Made by a program: the position numbers and the translations under genes
The notes under the pieces: model-generated
Database searches by the model: none
Seen by the model: the letters and a program-made list of their open reading frames with translations, nothing else
Told to the model about the DNA's origin: nothing
Shown: piece by piece, positions 56,042 to 64,000 of the stretch
Numbering within the stretch: the first letter of the stretch is position 1
How the letters are laid out: each line of letters starts with the position of its first letter
NCBI RefSeq assembly: GCF_008728195.1
Contig: NZ_CP031598.1
Span: forward strand, 4,464,001 to 4,528,000
From: Roseovarius indicus
GTDB taxonomy: Bacteria; Pseudomonadota; Alphaproteobacteria; Rhodobacterales; Rhodobacteraceae
Direction of reading: 5' to 3'
Length of the DNA: 64,000 nt

Positions 56042-57220
56042 ATGAAACAGGCTGTTATCGTATCGACCGCCCGCACCGGGCTCGCCAAGTCCTATCGCGG
56101 CGCCTTCAACGAAACCCACGGCGCCACCATGGCGGGCCACGCCATCGAGCACGCGGTTAAGCGATCGAAAGTCGAGCCGGCGCTCATCGAAGACGCCTTC
56201 ATCGGCTGCGGCTACCCCGAAGGCTGGACAGGCGCCAACATCGCCCGCCAGTCGGTCATCCGCGCGGGCCTTCCGGTCACCGTCGCGGCGGCCACCGTCA
56301 ACCGTTTCTGCTCGTCGGGCCTTCAGGCCCTTTCGATGGCCAGCAACGCCATCACCCAGAACGGCGCGCCCGCCGCCATCGCCGGCGGTGTCGAAAGCAT
56401 CAGCCAGATGCCCCCCACCCGCCCCCCGCAAGCCCGCGAGAAATGGCTGGAAGAGCACAAGCCCGACATCTACCTCTCGATGATCCAGACTGCCGACATC
56501 GTCGCCAAACGCTACAACATCAGCCGCGAGGCGCAGGATGAACTGGCCCTCGAAAGCCAGATGCGCACCGCCGCCGCACAGGAGGCGGGGCGGCTGGATG
56601 ACGAGATCGTACCGATCACCGTCACGCAAGCCTTCAAGGACAAGGAAACCGGCGAGGTCACCCGCAAGGAGGTCACCTTCGGAATGGATGACTGCAACCG
56701 CCCCAACACCACGCTGGAAGGGCTGGCCAAACTGCAACCGGTGCAGGGCGAGGGCAACTTCGTCACCGCCGGCAACGCCTCGCAGCTCTCCGACGGCGCC
56801 TCCGCCCTCGTCGTGATGGATGCGGACCTCGCCGAAAAGCAAGGCCTTGAGCCCATGGGCGCCCTCAAGGGCTTCGTCACCGCCGGCTGCGAGCCCGACG
56901 AGATGGGCATCGGCCCGGTCTTCGCCGTGCCCCGCCTGCTGGAACGGCACGGGCTGAAGGTCGAGGATATCGACCTGTGGGAACTCAACGAAGCCTTCGC
57001 CAGCCAGGCCCTCTACTGCCGCGACCGGCTCGGCATCGACCCGGCGATCTGCAACGTCAACGGCGGCTCCATCTCCATCGGCCACCCCTTCGGCATGACC
57101 GGCGCCCGCATGGCCGGCCACCTGCTCATCGAAGGCAAGCGCCGCGGCGCGAAACTCGGCGTCGTCACCATGTGCATCGGCGGCGGCATGGGCGCGGCCG
57201 GCCTCTTCGAGATCTACTGA
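56042..57220 (+). CDS. Acetyl-CoA acyltransferase (thiolase; PimB-like)
   Basis: The 392-residue thiolase has the nucleophile Cys90 in [12 protein letters not shown], the [10 protein letters not shown] motif, [15 protein letters not shown], the [11 protein letters not shown] motif, [17 protein letters not shown] with catalytic His and the C-terminal [17 protein letters not shown] with the second Cys. It performs the thiolytic cleavage of 3-oxoacyl-CoA, completing the cycle begun by the hydratase/dehydrogenase 18 bp upstream. Confidence 0.93.
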   Translation: MKQAVIVSTARTGLAKSYRGAFNETHGATMAGHAIEHAVKRSKVEPALIEDAFIGCGYPEGWTGANIARQSVIRAGLPVTVAAATVNRFCSSGLQALSMASNAITQNGAPAAIAGGVESISQMPPTRPPQAREKWLEEHKPDIYLSMIQTADIVAKRYNISREAQDELALESQMRTAAAQEAGRLDDEIVPITVTQAFKDKETGEVTRKEVTFGMDDCNRPNTTLEGLAKLQPVQGEGNFVTAGNASQLSDGASALVVMDADLAEKQGLEPMGALKGFVTAGCEPDEMGIGPVFAVPRLLERHGLKVEDIDLWELNEAFASQALYCRDRLGIDPAICNVNGGSISIGHPFGMTGARMAGHLLIEGKRRGAKLGVVTMCIGGGMGAAGLFEIY

Positions 57221-57224
57221 TCCG

Positions 57225-58421
57225 ATGGATCTCAGCTTCACCCAGGCCGAACAGGATTTCCAGCAGGAGGTGCGCGATTTCCTCGCCACCTCCCTGCCGC
57301 ACGACCTGTCCGAAAAGGTCCGCCTCAACAAGCGGCTGGGCAAGGACGACTACCAGCGCTGGCACGCCATCCTGAACGACAAGGGCTGGCTCGCCCCGGG
57401 CTGGCCCGTAGAGCACGGCGGCGCTGGGTGGAGCCCGGTCCAGAAACACATCTTCGAAGACGAGGCCTGCCTCGCCCACGCCCCCCGCACCGTGCCCTTC
57501 GGCATCACCATGCTGGCGCCCGTCCTGCTCGCCTTCGGAACCGAGGCACAGGTCGCCCGCTACCTCCCCCGCATCCTCAGCGGCGAAGACTGGTGGTGCC
57601 AGGGCTATTCCGAACCCGGCGCCGGCTCCGACCTCGCCTCGCTCAAGACCCGCGCCGTGCGCGACGGCGACCACTACATCGTCAATGGCCAGAAGACCTG
57701 GACGACCCTTGGCCAGCATGCCAACAAGATCTTCTGCCTCGTCCGCACCGACCCCGACGCCAAGAAACAGGAGGGCATCTCCTTCCTGCTGATCGACATG
57801 GACACCCCCGGCGTCACCCTCCGCCCCATCACCCTGATCGACGGGCAGCCGGAGGTAAACGAGGTCTTCTTCGACGACGTGCGCGTGCCGGCCGAAAACC
57901 TCGTCGGCGAGGAAAACAAGGGCTGGACCTACGCCAAGTACCTCCTCACCCACGAGCGCACCAACATCGCGGGCGTCGGCTTCTCCAACGCGGCGCTCGC
58001 CACCGTCAAGCGCGTCGCCTCCGAGGTCACCTCGGGCGGCAAGCCGCTGGCGCAAAACCCCTTCTTCGCCGCCCGCCTCGCGCAGGTGGAAATCGACCTG
58101 ATGGCCATGGCCACCACCAACCTCCGCATTCTCGCCGCCGCCGAAGCAGGCCGCGCGCCGGGCCCCGAAAGCTCCATGCTGAAACTCAAGGGCACCATCA
58201 TCCGGCAGGAACTCACCTCCCTCCTCCGCCGCGCCCTCGGCCCCCACGCCTTGCCGCATCAGCCCGATTTCCTCGACGGCGGCGACAACGCCGAAACGCT
58301 TGGCCACGAACAGGCCCCCGGCGCCGCGGCCAACTACTTCAACATGCGCAAGCTCTCGATCTTCGGCGGCTCGAACGAAATCCAGCGCACGATCGTCGCC
58401 AAATCCGTGCTGGGGGGCTGA
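57225..58421 (+). CDS. Acyl-CoA dehydrogenase, large subunit (PimC-like)
   Basis: A 398-residue flavoprotein: N-terminal helical domain (MDLSFTQAEQDFQQEVRDFL), central FAD/substrate region with GYSEPGAGSDLASLKTRAVRDGDHYIVNGQKTWTTLGQHA, and C-terminal RKLSIFGGSNEIQRTIVAKSVLG. The size and the pairing with a second, shorter acyl-CoA dehydrogenase immediately downstream are those of the pimeloyl-CoA dehydrogenase PimC-PimD, which introduces the alpha-beta double bond into dicarboxyl-CoA esters. It starts 4 bp after the thiolase stop. Electrons go to ETF. Confidence 0.9.
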   Translation: MDLSFTQAEQDFQQEVRDFLATSLPHDLSEKVRLNKRLGKDDYQRWHAILNDKGWLAPGWPVEHGGAGWSPVQKHIFEDEACLAHAPRTVPFGITMLAPVLLAFGTEAQVARYLPRILSGEDWWCQGYSEPGAGSDLASLKTRAVRDGDHYIVNGQKTWTTLGQHANKIFCLVRTDPDAKKQEGISFLLIDMDTPGVTLRPITLIDGQPEVNEVFFDDVRVPAENLVGEENKGWTYAKYLLTHERTNIAGVGFSNAALATVKRVASEVTSGGKPLAQNPFFAARLAQVEIDLMAMATTNLRILAAAEAGRAPGPESSMLKLKGTIIRQELTSLLRRALGPHALPHQPDFLDGGDNAETLGHEQAPGAAANYFNMRKLSIFGGSNEIQRTIVAKSVLGG

Positions 58422-58423
58422 CG

Positions 58424-59518
58424 ATGGATTTCACCCTCTCCGACGAACGCCGCATGCTGCAGGACAGCCTCTCGCGCTACCTCGCCGACCACCTCGACCA
58501 CGAGCGCCGCCGCAAAACCCTCGACAGCGGCGCGCCCTACAACGCCGACCTCTACAAGGGCCTCGCCGATCTCGGCACCCTCGCCGCCCTCTTCCCCGAA
58601 GAGGCGGGCGGCTTCGGCGGCACCGGCCCCGACCTCGCCCTCGTCTTCGAGACCCTTGGCCGCGCCGGCACGCTGGAGCCGTTCCTCCCCGCCGCCCTCG
58701 CCGCGCCGCTTCTAACCGATCACGCCGACCTCGTGGAACAGGTCATCGCCGGCGAAAGCATCGTCACCCTCGCCCATACCGAGCCCGACGCCCGCTACGA
58801 CCTCGCCGACGTGACCCTCTCGGCGAAACCCACCCTGAACGGCACCAAAACCAACGTTCTCTTCGGCGCGCAGGCGACACACCTCATCGTCTCCGCCCGC
58901 GAATCCGGCGACCGGCTCGACCCCGAGGGCATCTCCCTCTTCCTCGTCCCCACCGACGCCCCCGGCCTCACCATCACGCCCCTCACCAATGTCGACGGCA
59001 CCGCCTCGGCCCAGATCGCCTTCACCGACACCCCGGCCGAAACCCGCCTCGGCGAACCGGCCCAGGGCCACGCCCTCCTCGAAACCGCCACCGCCCACGC
59101 CATCCTTGCGCTGTCCGCCGAAACCCTCGGCGCCATGGAGGCCGCCAAGGACCTAACCCTCGCCTACCTGCAAGAACGCCAGCAATTCGGTCGCCCCATC
59201 GGCACGTTCCAGGCCCTGCAACACCGCCTCGCCGACATGCTGACCGAGATCGAACAGGCCCGCTCGGCCGTGCTAAACCTCGCCGGCCATCTCGACGCCC
59301 CCCGCGACATCCGCGAACGCCATGTGAGCGCCACCAAGAACCTCGTCGGCCGCGTCGCCGCGCTGGTGGCCGAGGAAGCCGTCCAGATGCATGGCGGCAT
59401 CGGTATGACCGAGGAATACGAGCTGTCCCACCACGCCCGCCGCCTCGTCATGGCCGACCACCTTTTCGGCGATGTCGACCACCACCTCGAACGCTTCATT
59501 CACCTGTCGGGCGGGTAA
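58424..59518 (+). CDS. Acyl-CoA dehydrogenase, small subunit (PimD-like)
   Basis: The 364-residue protein starts MDFTLSDERRMLQDSLSRYL, 2 bp after the previous stop. It has the acyl-CoA dehydrogenase fold but a weaker middle (FFA-type substrate region TLNGTKTNVLFGAQATHLIVSAR) and ends with LQERQQFGRPIGTFQALQHRLADMLTEIEQA and EEAVQMHGGIGMTEEYELSHHARR, the FAD-binding helix pair. It is likely the partner of the PimC-like subunit in a heteromeric enzyme. Confidence 0.88.
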   Translation: MDFTLSDERRMLQDSLSRYLADHLDHERRRKTLDSGAPYNADLYKGLADLGTLAALFPEEAGGFGGTGPDLALVFETLGRAGTLEPFLPAALAAPLLTDHADLVEQVIAGESIVTLAHTEPDARYDLADVTLSAKPTLNGTKTNVLFGAQATHLIVSARESGDRLDPEGISLFLVPTDAPGLTITPLTNVDGTASAQIAFTDTPAETRLGEPAQGHALLETATAHAILALSAETLGAMEAAKDLTLAYLQERQQFGRPIGTFQALQHRLADMLTEIEQARSAVLNLAGHLDAPRDIRERHVSATKNLVGRVAALVAEEAVQMHGGIGMTEEYELSHHARRLVMADHLFGDVDHHLERFIHLSGG

Positions 59519-59522
59519 CGTG

Positions 59523-61055
59523 ATGACGGGCCGGGTGCATGATCTCCTCCTCGCCGCCGCCCGTGCCCGGCCCGATGCGCTGGCCATCATCGAAAACGAC
59601 ACGCGCCACGTCACCTGGGCCGACCTCGCGGAACACGCCGCCGAGGCCGCCGACCACCTGCACGAGGCCGGCGTCGGCCCGGGCGACCGCATCCTCCTGA
59701 TCTTCGAGAACTCCGTAGAGGCCGTCGCCTTCCTCTTCGCCACAAGCCTGCTCGACGCCACCGCCGTGGTCGTCAACGCCCGCCTCACCAAGCCGGAAAT
59801 CGACCGCACCATCGCCCATTGCGAGCCGCGCGCCGTCATGCTCTCCACCTCCGTGTCCGACAACGCCCGCAGCCACGCCGAAACCCTCGGCGCGCAGGAC
59901 ATCACCGGCAGCTTCGGCCAAGCCGCCCTGCTCTCCCTCCCCGATGCCCAGCCCGACGAGCCACATGACGACCCGGCGGAACAGACGGCCATGCTCCTCT
60001 ACACCTCCGGCACCACCGGCGCGCCCAAGGCCGCGATGATGACCCACACCAACCTCATCTCCGCCGGCCGCGCCGCCGCGGATCAGCGCGACATGACAGC
60101 CGAGGACGTGACCTATCTCGTCCTGCCCCTCAGCCATATCTTCGGCACCGTCATCCTGATGGCCGTCGCTGACCGGCAAAGCGCCTGCCGCCTCGAAACC
60201 GCCTTCTCGGCCGAACGCCTCTACGACGCCCTTCAACAGGACATCACCATCCTCCCCGCCGTCCCGCAGATGCACGCCCACCTCTTCCACTACACGGAAG
60301 CCAACAATCTCCCGCCCTACTCGGGCAACCGCCTCAAATACGTCTCCTCCGGCGGCGCTCCGCTCGACCCCACGTGGAAGCGCAAGGCCGAAGCCTTCTA
60401 TGGCGCTGCCATGCAGAACGGCTATGGCCTGACCGAAACCGGCGCCGGGGTCTGCGCCACCAAGAACGCCATCGGCGACCCGGATATCAGCGTCGGCCGC
60501 GCCATGGGCCAATGCACCCTCAGCCTCGACATGACAGCCCCCGGCGCCACGCCCGCCGAAGGCATCGGCGAAATTCTCATCGGCGGCCCGCAGGTGATGA
60601 AAGGCTACTTCCGTGACCCCGACCAGACGGCGCAGGCCCTCACCGCCGATGGCTGGTTCCGCAGCGGCGATCTCGGCCGCTTCGACGCCGAAGGCCGCCT
60701 GCATATCTCCGGCCGCAGCAAGGAATTCATCATCCGCTCCGGCTTCAACGTCTACCCGCCCGAAATCGAAGCCACCCTCACCGACCACCCCGACGTCATC
60801 ATGGCCGGCGTCGTCGGCCGCGCGATCGAAGGCAACGAAGAAGTCCTCGCCTTCGTCGCCACCCGCGACAACAGCACGGTGACCGAGGCCGAGCTCATGG
60901 CCTTCGCCGAAACCCGCCTCGCCCCCTACAAGCGCCCCGCCCGCATCATCGTGACCCACTCCCTGCCCGCCGCCGCCACAGGCAAGATCCTCAAGTCAAA
61001 GCTGATCGACAGTTTCGCCGACGCCCTCGCCACCCCGCCGGAGGCCAGCCAATGA
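59523..61055 (+). CDS. AMP-forming acyl-CoA ligase
   Basis: The 510-residue ANL-superfamily enzyme shows A3 LLYTSGTTGAPKAAMMTH, A5 NGYGLTETGAG, A7 GWFRSGDLGRFDAEGRL and A8 SGRSKEFIIRSGFNVYPPEIE, and the catalytic Lys in ATGKILKSKL at the C-terminus. It activates a carboxylic acid to its CoA ester, the entry step for this operon, comparable to PimA. The start is ATG 59523, directly preceded by a GTG in the same frame. The substrate could be a dicarboxylate or an aryl acid; the code for ANL enzymes does not allow a choice by eye. The stop overlaps the IclR gene by ATGA. Confidence 0.9.
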   Translation: MTGRVHDLLLAAARARPDALAIIENDTRHVTWADLAEHAAEAADHLHEAGVGPGDRILLIFENSVEAVAFLFATSLLDATAVVVNARLTKPEIDRTIAHCEPRAVMLSTSVSDNARSHAETLGAQDITGSFGQAALLSLPDAQPDEPHDDPAEQTAMLLYTSGTTGAPKAAMMTHTNLISAGRAAADQRDMTAEDVTYLVLPLSHIFGTVILMAVADRQSACRLETAFSAERLYDALQQDITILPAVPQMHAHLFHYTEANNLPPYSGNRLKYVSSGGAPLDPTWKRKAEAFYGAAMQNGYGLTETGAGVCATKNAIGDPDISVGRAMGQCTLSLDMTAPGATPAEGIGEILIGGPQVMKGYFRDPDQTAQALTADGWFRSGDLGRFDAEGRLHISGRSKEFIIRSGFNVYPPEIEATLTDHPDVIMAGVVGRAIEGNEEVLAFVATRDNSTVTEAELMAFAETRLAPYKRPARIIVTHSLPAAATGKILKSKLIDSFADALATPPEASQ

Positions 61056-61825
61056 CCGACACCTCCGACCGCCGCTTCGCCACCACCCTCGCCCGCGGCC
61101 TCAGCATCCTGCGGGCCTTCCGACCCACCGACAGCGGCCTTGGCAACCAGGACATTTCCGAACGCACCGGCATCCCCCGGCCCACCGTCTCGCGCCTGAC
61201 CTTCACGCTTTGCGCCCTGGGCTACCTCACCCACGGCCGCAAGCACGACAAGTACCGCCTCGGCCCCGCGGCGCTGGCCCTGGGCAACATCGCCGCGGCC
61301 TCCTTCTCCTTCGTGGAAAGCGCCGGGCCCGAGATGCAGAAACTCGCCAATGACACCGGCACCCTGATCGGCATCGCCATCCATGACAGCGGCCGCATGC
61401 TGCTCACCAAGACATGGCGCCCCGTCGACTCCGCCTCGATCTGGCTGGAAGTGGGCTACCGGCTGCCGATGCTCACCTCCTCGACCGGCCGGGCCTATCT
61501 CAGCGCGGTCACCGATACCGAGTTCGACCAGCTCGCCGCCATCCTGACCGAAGAGGGCGAAACCGCCGCCCATACGCTCGCCCCGCTGCGGCAGGAAGCC
61601 ATCGCCGACGTGCAGGGCTCGGGCTTCGCCCATGTCCCCCGCGACCGGCACTATTCGAGCAACATCAACAGCGTCGCCGTGCCCTACCGCCCGCATGAAT
61701 TCGGAAGCCCGGTGGTGTTCTTCAGCGGCGCCACCTACGACGAGGTGGCCACCGACGACTTTCGCGCCACCATCGGCCCGGCGCTCGCCCGGGCGGTCGC
61801 CGGCCTGCGCGACCGCGCGCTCTAG
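61052..61825 (+). CDS. IclR-family regulator
   Basis: A 257-residue protein; the N-terminal winged helix is RGLSILRAFRPTDSGLGNQDISERTGIPRPTVSRLTFTLCALGYLTHGRKHDKYRLGP, the usual IclR layout, followed by a GAF-like effector domain (residues about 90-250). IclR proteins such as PcaR, PcaU and PobR control aromatic and dicarboxylate catabolism. As the last gene of the pim-like operon, with an ATGA overlap, it is co-expressed and probably acts on the divergent pca/pim region at 53728-53933. Confidence 0.9.
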   Translation: MTDTSDRRFATTLARGLSILRAFRPTDSGLGNQDISERTGIPRPTVSRLTFTLCALGYLTHGRKHDKYRLGPAALALGNIAAASFSFVESAGPEMQKLANDTGTLIGIAIHDSGRMLLTKTWRPVDSASIWLEVGYRLPMLTSSTGRAYLSAVTDTEFDQLAAILTEEGETAAHTLAPLRQEAIADVQGSGFAHVPRDRHYSSNINSVAVPYRPHEFGSPVVFFSGATYDEVATDDFRATIGPALARAVAGLRDRAL

Positions 61826-61837
61826 GCCCGCCGTCGG

Positions 61838-64000
61838 TCAGCCCTGAAGCGACGGCAGCGTCACGGTGATCTTCGTGCCCTTGCCGGGTTCCGTCTCCGT
61901 CTCGATACGGCCCTGCATCAGCTCCACCAGCCGCGCCACCACGGCCAGCCCAAGCCCGGTGCCGCCATGCCGCCGCGTGCGGCTTTCGTCGGCCTGCGTG
62001 AAGGGCTTGAACACCCGGTCGAGATCTTCGTCGCAGATGCCCGCGCCGGTATCCTCGACGCACAGCTCAAGTGCCCCGTCCCGGGTCAGCGTCATGGTCA
62101 CGGTCACGTGGCCCCGGGCGGTGAACTTGATCGCATTGCCGATCAGGTGCTGGCCGATCTGCAGGATCCGCTTCGGATCGCCGGTCAGCACCGTGTCGCC
62201 ATCGCCCGAGATATAGAGCTCGAAATCGAGCCCCTTGTCCTCGGCCTTCGCGGAAAACTGGCTGTCCAGCCGCTCGGCCAGCCCGTTCGGCGTGAACGCT
62301 TCGCGCGCCAGCGTGATTGTCTCGGTCTCGAGCTTCGCCATGTCCAGCAGGTCCTCGAGAATCCCGACCAGTCCCTCGCCCGATTCCCGCAGCACCTGCA
62401 GGTGACGGCGCTGCTCCTCGTTCAGGTCGGTATGGCTCAGCAATTCGGCCATGCCCAGCACCCCGTTCAGCGGCGTCCGGATCTCGTGGCTCATGTTCGA
62501 CAGGAACTGCGTCTTCGCCGCATTCGCGGCCTCGGCCCGATCGCGCGCCTGGCGCAGGAAATCCGCCGCCGCTTCCTGCGCGGTCACGTCGCTCACGCTG
62601 CACACCACCTGCATGCCTTCCGGCATCTTCACCGGCACGGCATTGACCGACAGCACCCGTCGCTCGCCATTCGGCAGGATCAGCGCGTGACGCATGTCGG
62701 TGACCTTCTCACCGGTGCGCAGCACAATGGAAACGGGAAGGTCCTCGGCGGCCATCGGCCTGCCGTCCAGCGTCTCGTTGCGCCAATCCTCATCCCGGTA
62801 CCCGCGCGAGGTGATCTCGGAAGAGGAAAGCCCGGTGATCTTCTCCGCCTCGGGGTTGGCATAGACGATGTCGCCGGTCTCGCTGATCAGGAAAATGCCG
62901 ATCTCGCTGTTCTCCATCAGCGATTGCAGCCGGTCGCGCTCGGTCTCGAGCCGCCGCGACAGGTCCAGCATCTCGGTCGTGTCCCGCAACGTCAGCACCC
63001 AGCCCATCGTCAGCCGGCCAATGTGAAGCGGGCGGAAGATCGGCACCATCCGCATATCGTAATACCGGTCGTTCAGCCGGATGATCCGAGGCTCAAGCGT
63101 GCTGTCCCGGCCCAGGTTCTCCTCGAGATACTCCCAGATCGGTCCGACCCCGCGCATCGACGCGCCCTCGCGCGTCAGATCCGCCCCCAGCAACGCCGTC
63201 GCCGGCTCGTTCGCCCCCCAGACGATGCCGTCGGTATCCAAAACGATGATCCCGTCCGAGTTCGACAGGAACAGAACCTCCTTGCCGATGCTGTCGAGGT
63301 TCAGCACCCGGCTGACGATCAGCAGCCAGACGAACAGCGTGACCACGGCGGAAAACAGGAACGGCGTCGGGTCGAACCCGAAGATCGTGATGTCATAGAC
63401 CAGGTAGCCGATATTGCCCGCCACCGGCACGATCGTGACCACGAACAGCGCCCGGAAGAATGGCCGGTACATCCGCTTCGCCTGGTTCGACGCATAGCCG
63501 AGAATACCCACCGCCGCCGCCAGGAACACGTAAAGCACCGCCGCGCAGACATAGAACAACGGCCCATGGTCGAAATCCGCCGACAATCGCCCGTCGATGA
63601 CCTCGAGCGACGTGCCCGCCCCGTAGAACAGGCCGTGCCACGCGTTCGTCCCGGTCACGGCCATGACACCGACCAGAACGGCCAGGATCAGCGCCTTCAC
63701 CCGCGGGTCGCGATCGCTTCGGACCGAGAAGGAGTAATTGTAGAGAAAGAAGAACCACGTCACCGGCACCGTGGCGATGGCGGGCCAGGCCGCTGACGCC
63801 CAGAAGGTCTTGGTCTTCAGCGTGGTCGACTGAATCTCCATCCCGGCGCTGACCAGCCACCAGAACATCGCCGCGCAGGTCAGGATCAGGAACGGCTTGC
63901 CGTTGAAGAACGTCCGCCCCCCCAGAAAGAGGATGCAGAAGATCATCAACGCCGCGTTGATCACGACAATAAGCGTAGGGGCGTGCGCGAGATCGATCAA
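61838..64000 (-). CDS. Sensor histidine kinase with 7TM-like N-terminus and two PAS domains (possibly truncated)
   Basis: The reading frame reaches the window edge; the last codon visible, TTG at 64000, could be the start or lie inside a longer gene. From there, about residues 8-225 contain seven hydrophobic segments (HisKA_7TM-like sensor). Two PAS-like regions follow (about 240-350 and 360-470: VLFLSNSDGIIVLDTDGIVWGANEPATALLG and IGIFLISETGDIVYANPEAEKITG), then the dimerisation/H box LSNMSHEIRTPLNGVLGMAEL with His505 and the catalytic domain with N box GNAIKFTARG, DTGAGI and GGTGLGLAVVARLVELM. No receiver domain is seen before the stop. The signal and partner response regulator are unknown. 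It is convergent with the IclR gene, 12 bp away. Confidence 0.9.
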   Translation of the reverse strand: MIDLAHAPTLIVVINAALMIFCILFLGGRTFFNGKPFLILTCAAMFWWLVSAGMEIQSTTLKTKTFWASAAWPAIATVPVTWFFFLYNYSFSVRSDRDPRVKALILAVLVGVMAVTGTNAWHGLFYGAGTSLEVIDGRLSADFDHGPLFYVCAAVLYVFLAAAVGILGYASNQAKRMYRPFFRALFVVTIVPVAGNIGYLVYDITIFGFDPTPFLFSAVVTLFVWLLIVSRVLNLDSIGKEVLFLSNSDGIIVLDTDGIVWGANEPATALLGADLTREGASMRGVGPIWEYLEENLGRDSTLEPRIIRLNDRYYDMRMVPIFRPLHIGRLTMGWVLTLRDTTEMLDLSRRLETERDRLQSLMENSEIGIFLISETGDIVYANPEAEKITGLSSSEITSRGYRDEDWRNETLDGRPMAAEDLPVSIVLRTGEKVTDMRHALILPNGERRVLSVNAVPVKMPEGMQVVCSVSDVTAQEAAADFLRQARDRAEAANAAKTQFLSNMSHEIRTPLNGVLGMAELLSHTDLNEEQRRHLQVLRESGEGLVGILEDLLDMAKLETETITLAREAFTPNGLAERLDSQFSAKAEDKGLDFELYISGDGDTVLTGDPKRILQIGQHLIGNAIKFTARGHVTVTMTLTRDGALELCVEDTGAGICDEDLDRVFKPFTQADESRTRRHGGTGLGLAVVARLVELMQGRIETETEPGKGTKITVTLPSLQG

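Overview
This window is high-GC DNA (about two-thirds G+C by eye) from an alphaproteobacterium, most likely a marine member of the Rhodobacteraceae/Roseobacter group. The grounds are the combination of a heterotetrameric sarcosine oxidase operon, an MttB-family methyltransferase, a pcaCHG cluster, a pim-like dicarboxylate operon and a Wzx/Wzy-type exopolysaccharide (EPS) locus, together with the codon bias. No tRNA, rRNA, CRISPR array, insertion sequence or phage gene was seen.

1-31 kb is a surface-polysaccharide locus. It holds a truncated phosphotransferase, a GNAT-like protein, an asparagine-synthase-like protein, five glycosyltransferases outside the assembly-line block, a WecG/TagA-type transferase, a Wzy-like polymerase, a flippase, a Wzz-like co-polymerase, a BY-kinase-like ATPase with an altered P-loop and an ExoY-type priming transferase. 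In its middle (8.6-21.4 kb) sits a compact assembly line: a 2144-residue one-module PKS (KS-AT-KR-DH-ACP-TE), a family 2 glycosyltransferase, a 1535-residue NRPS (formyltransferase, degenerate condensation-like region, adenylation domain interrupted by a luciferase-like monooxygenase, carrier protein) and a phosphopantetheinyl transferase. PKS and glycosyltransferase are 5 bp apart; glycosyltransferase, NRPS and PPTase are joined by ATGA stop/start overlaps. A lipoprotein-like or secreted SGNH/glycosidase-like gene pair follows. This block is the most interesting part of the window.

31.5-40.5 kb is a catabolic region: a DadA/OrdL-type FAD oxidase, a type II haloacid dehalogenase, a LysR regulator and, divergently, an aminotransferase, an E1 alpha-beta fusion, a malonyltransferase-like protein and an ALDH7-type dehydrogenase. 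The set could oxidise alpha-aminoadipate (lysine or pipecolate catabolism); this is inference.

40.6-51.4 kb starts with a ccdAB toxin-antitoxin pair, followed by an operon for methylated amines: DMG/sarcosine dehydrogenase-like, MttB-like methyltransferase, TetR regulator and sarcosine oxidase soxBDAG. Between soxA and soxG lie two decayed tandem copies of the soxG start, read by a small ORF that keeps the stop/start overlap chain. Homologous dispersed repeats lie on both sides of this 10-kb block, and the 594-bp gap behind it is packed with palindromic repeats and one of two copies of a 44-bp element built from 11-bp units (the other copy is upstream of the PKS).

52-64 kb holds pcaC-pcaH-pcaG (protocatechuate ring cleavage; minus strand), a divergent pim-like operon (hydratase/dehydrogenase, thiolase, two acyl-CoA dehydrogenases, acyl-CoA ligase, IclR regulator) for dicarboxylate or aromatic-derived acyl-CoA oxidation, and a membrane sensor histidine kinase that runs to the window edge.
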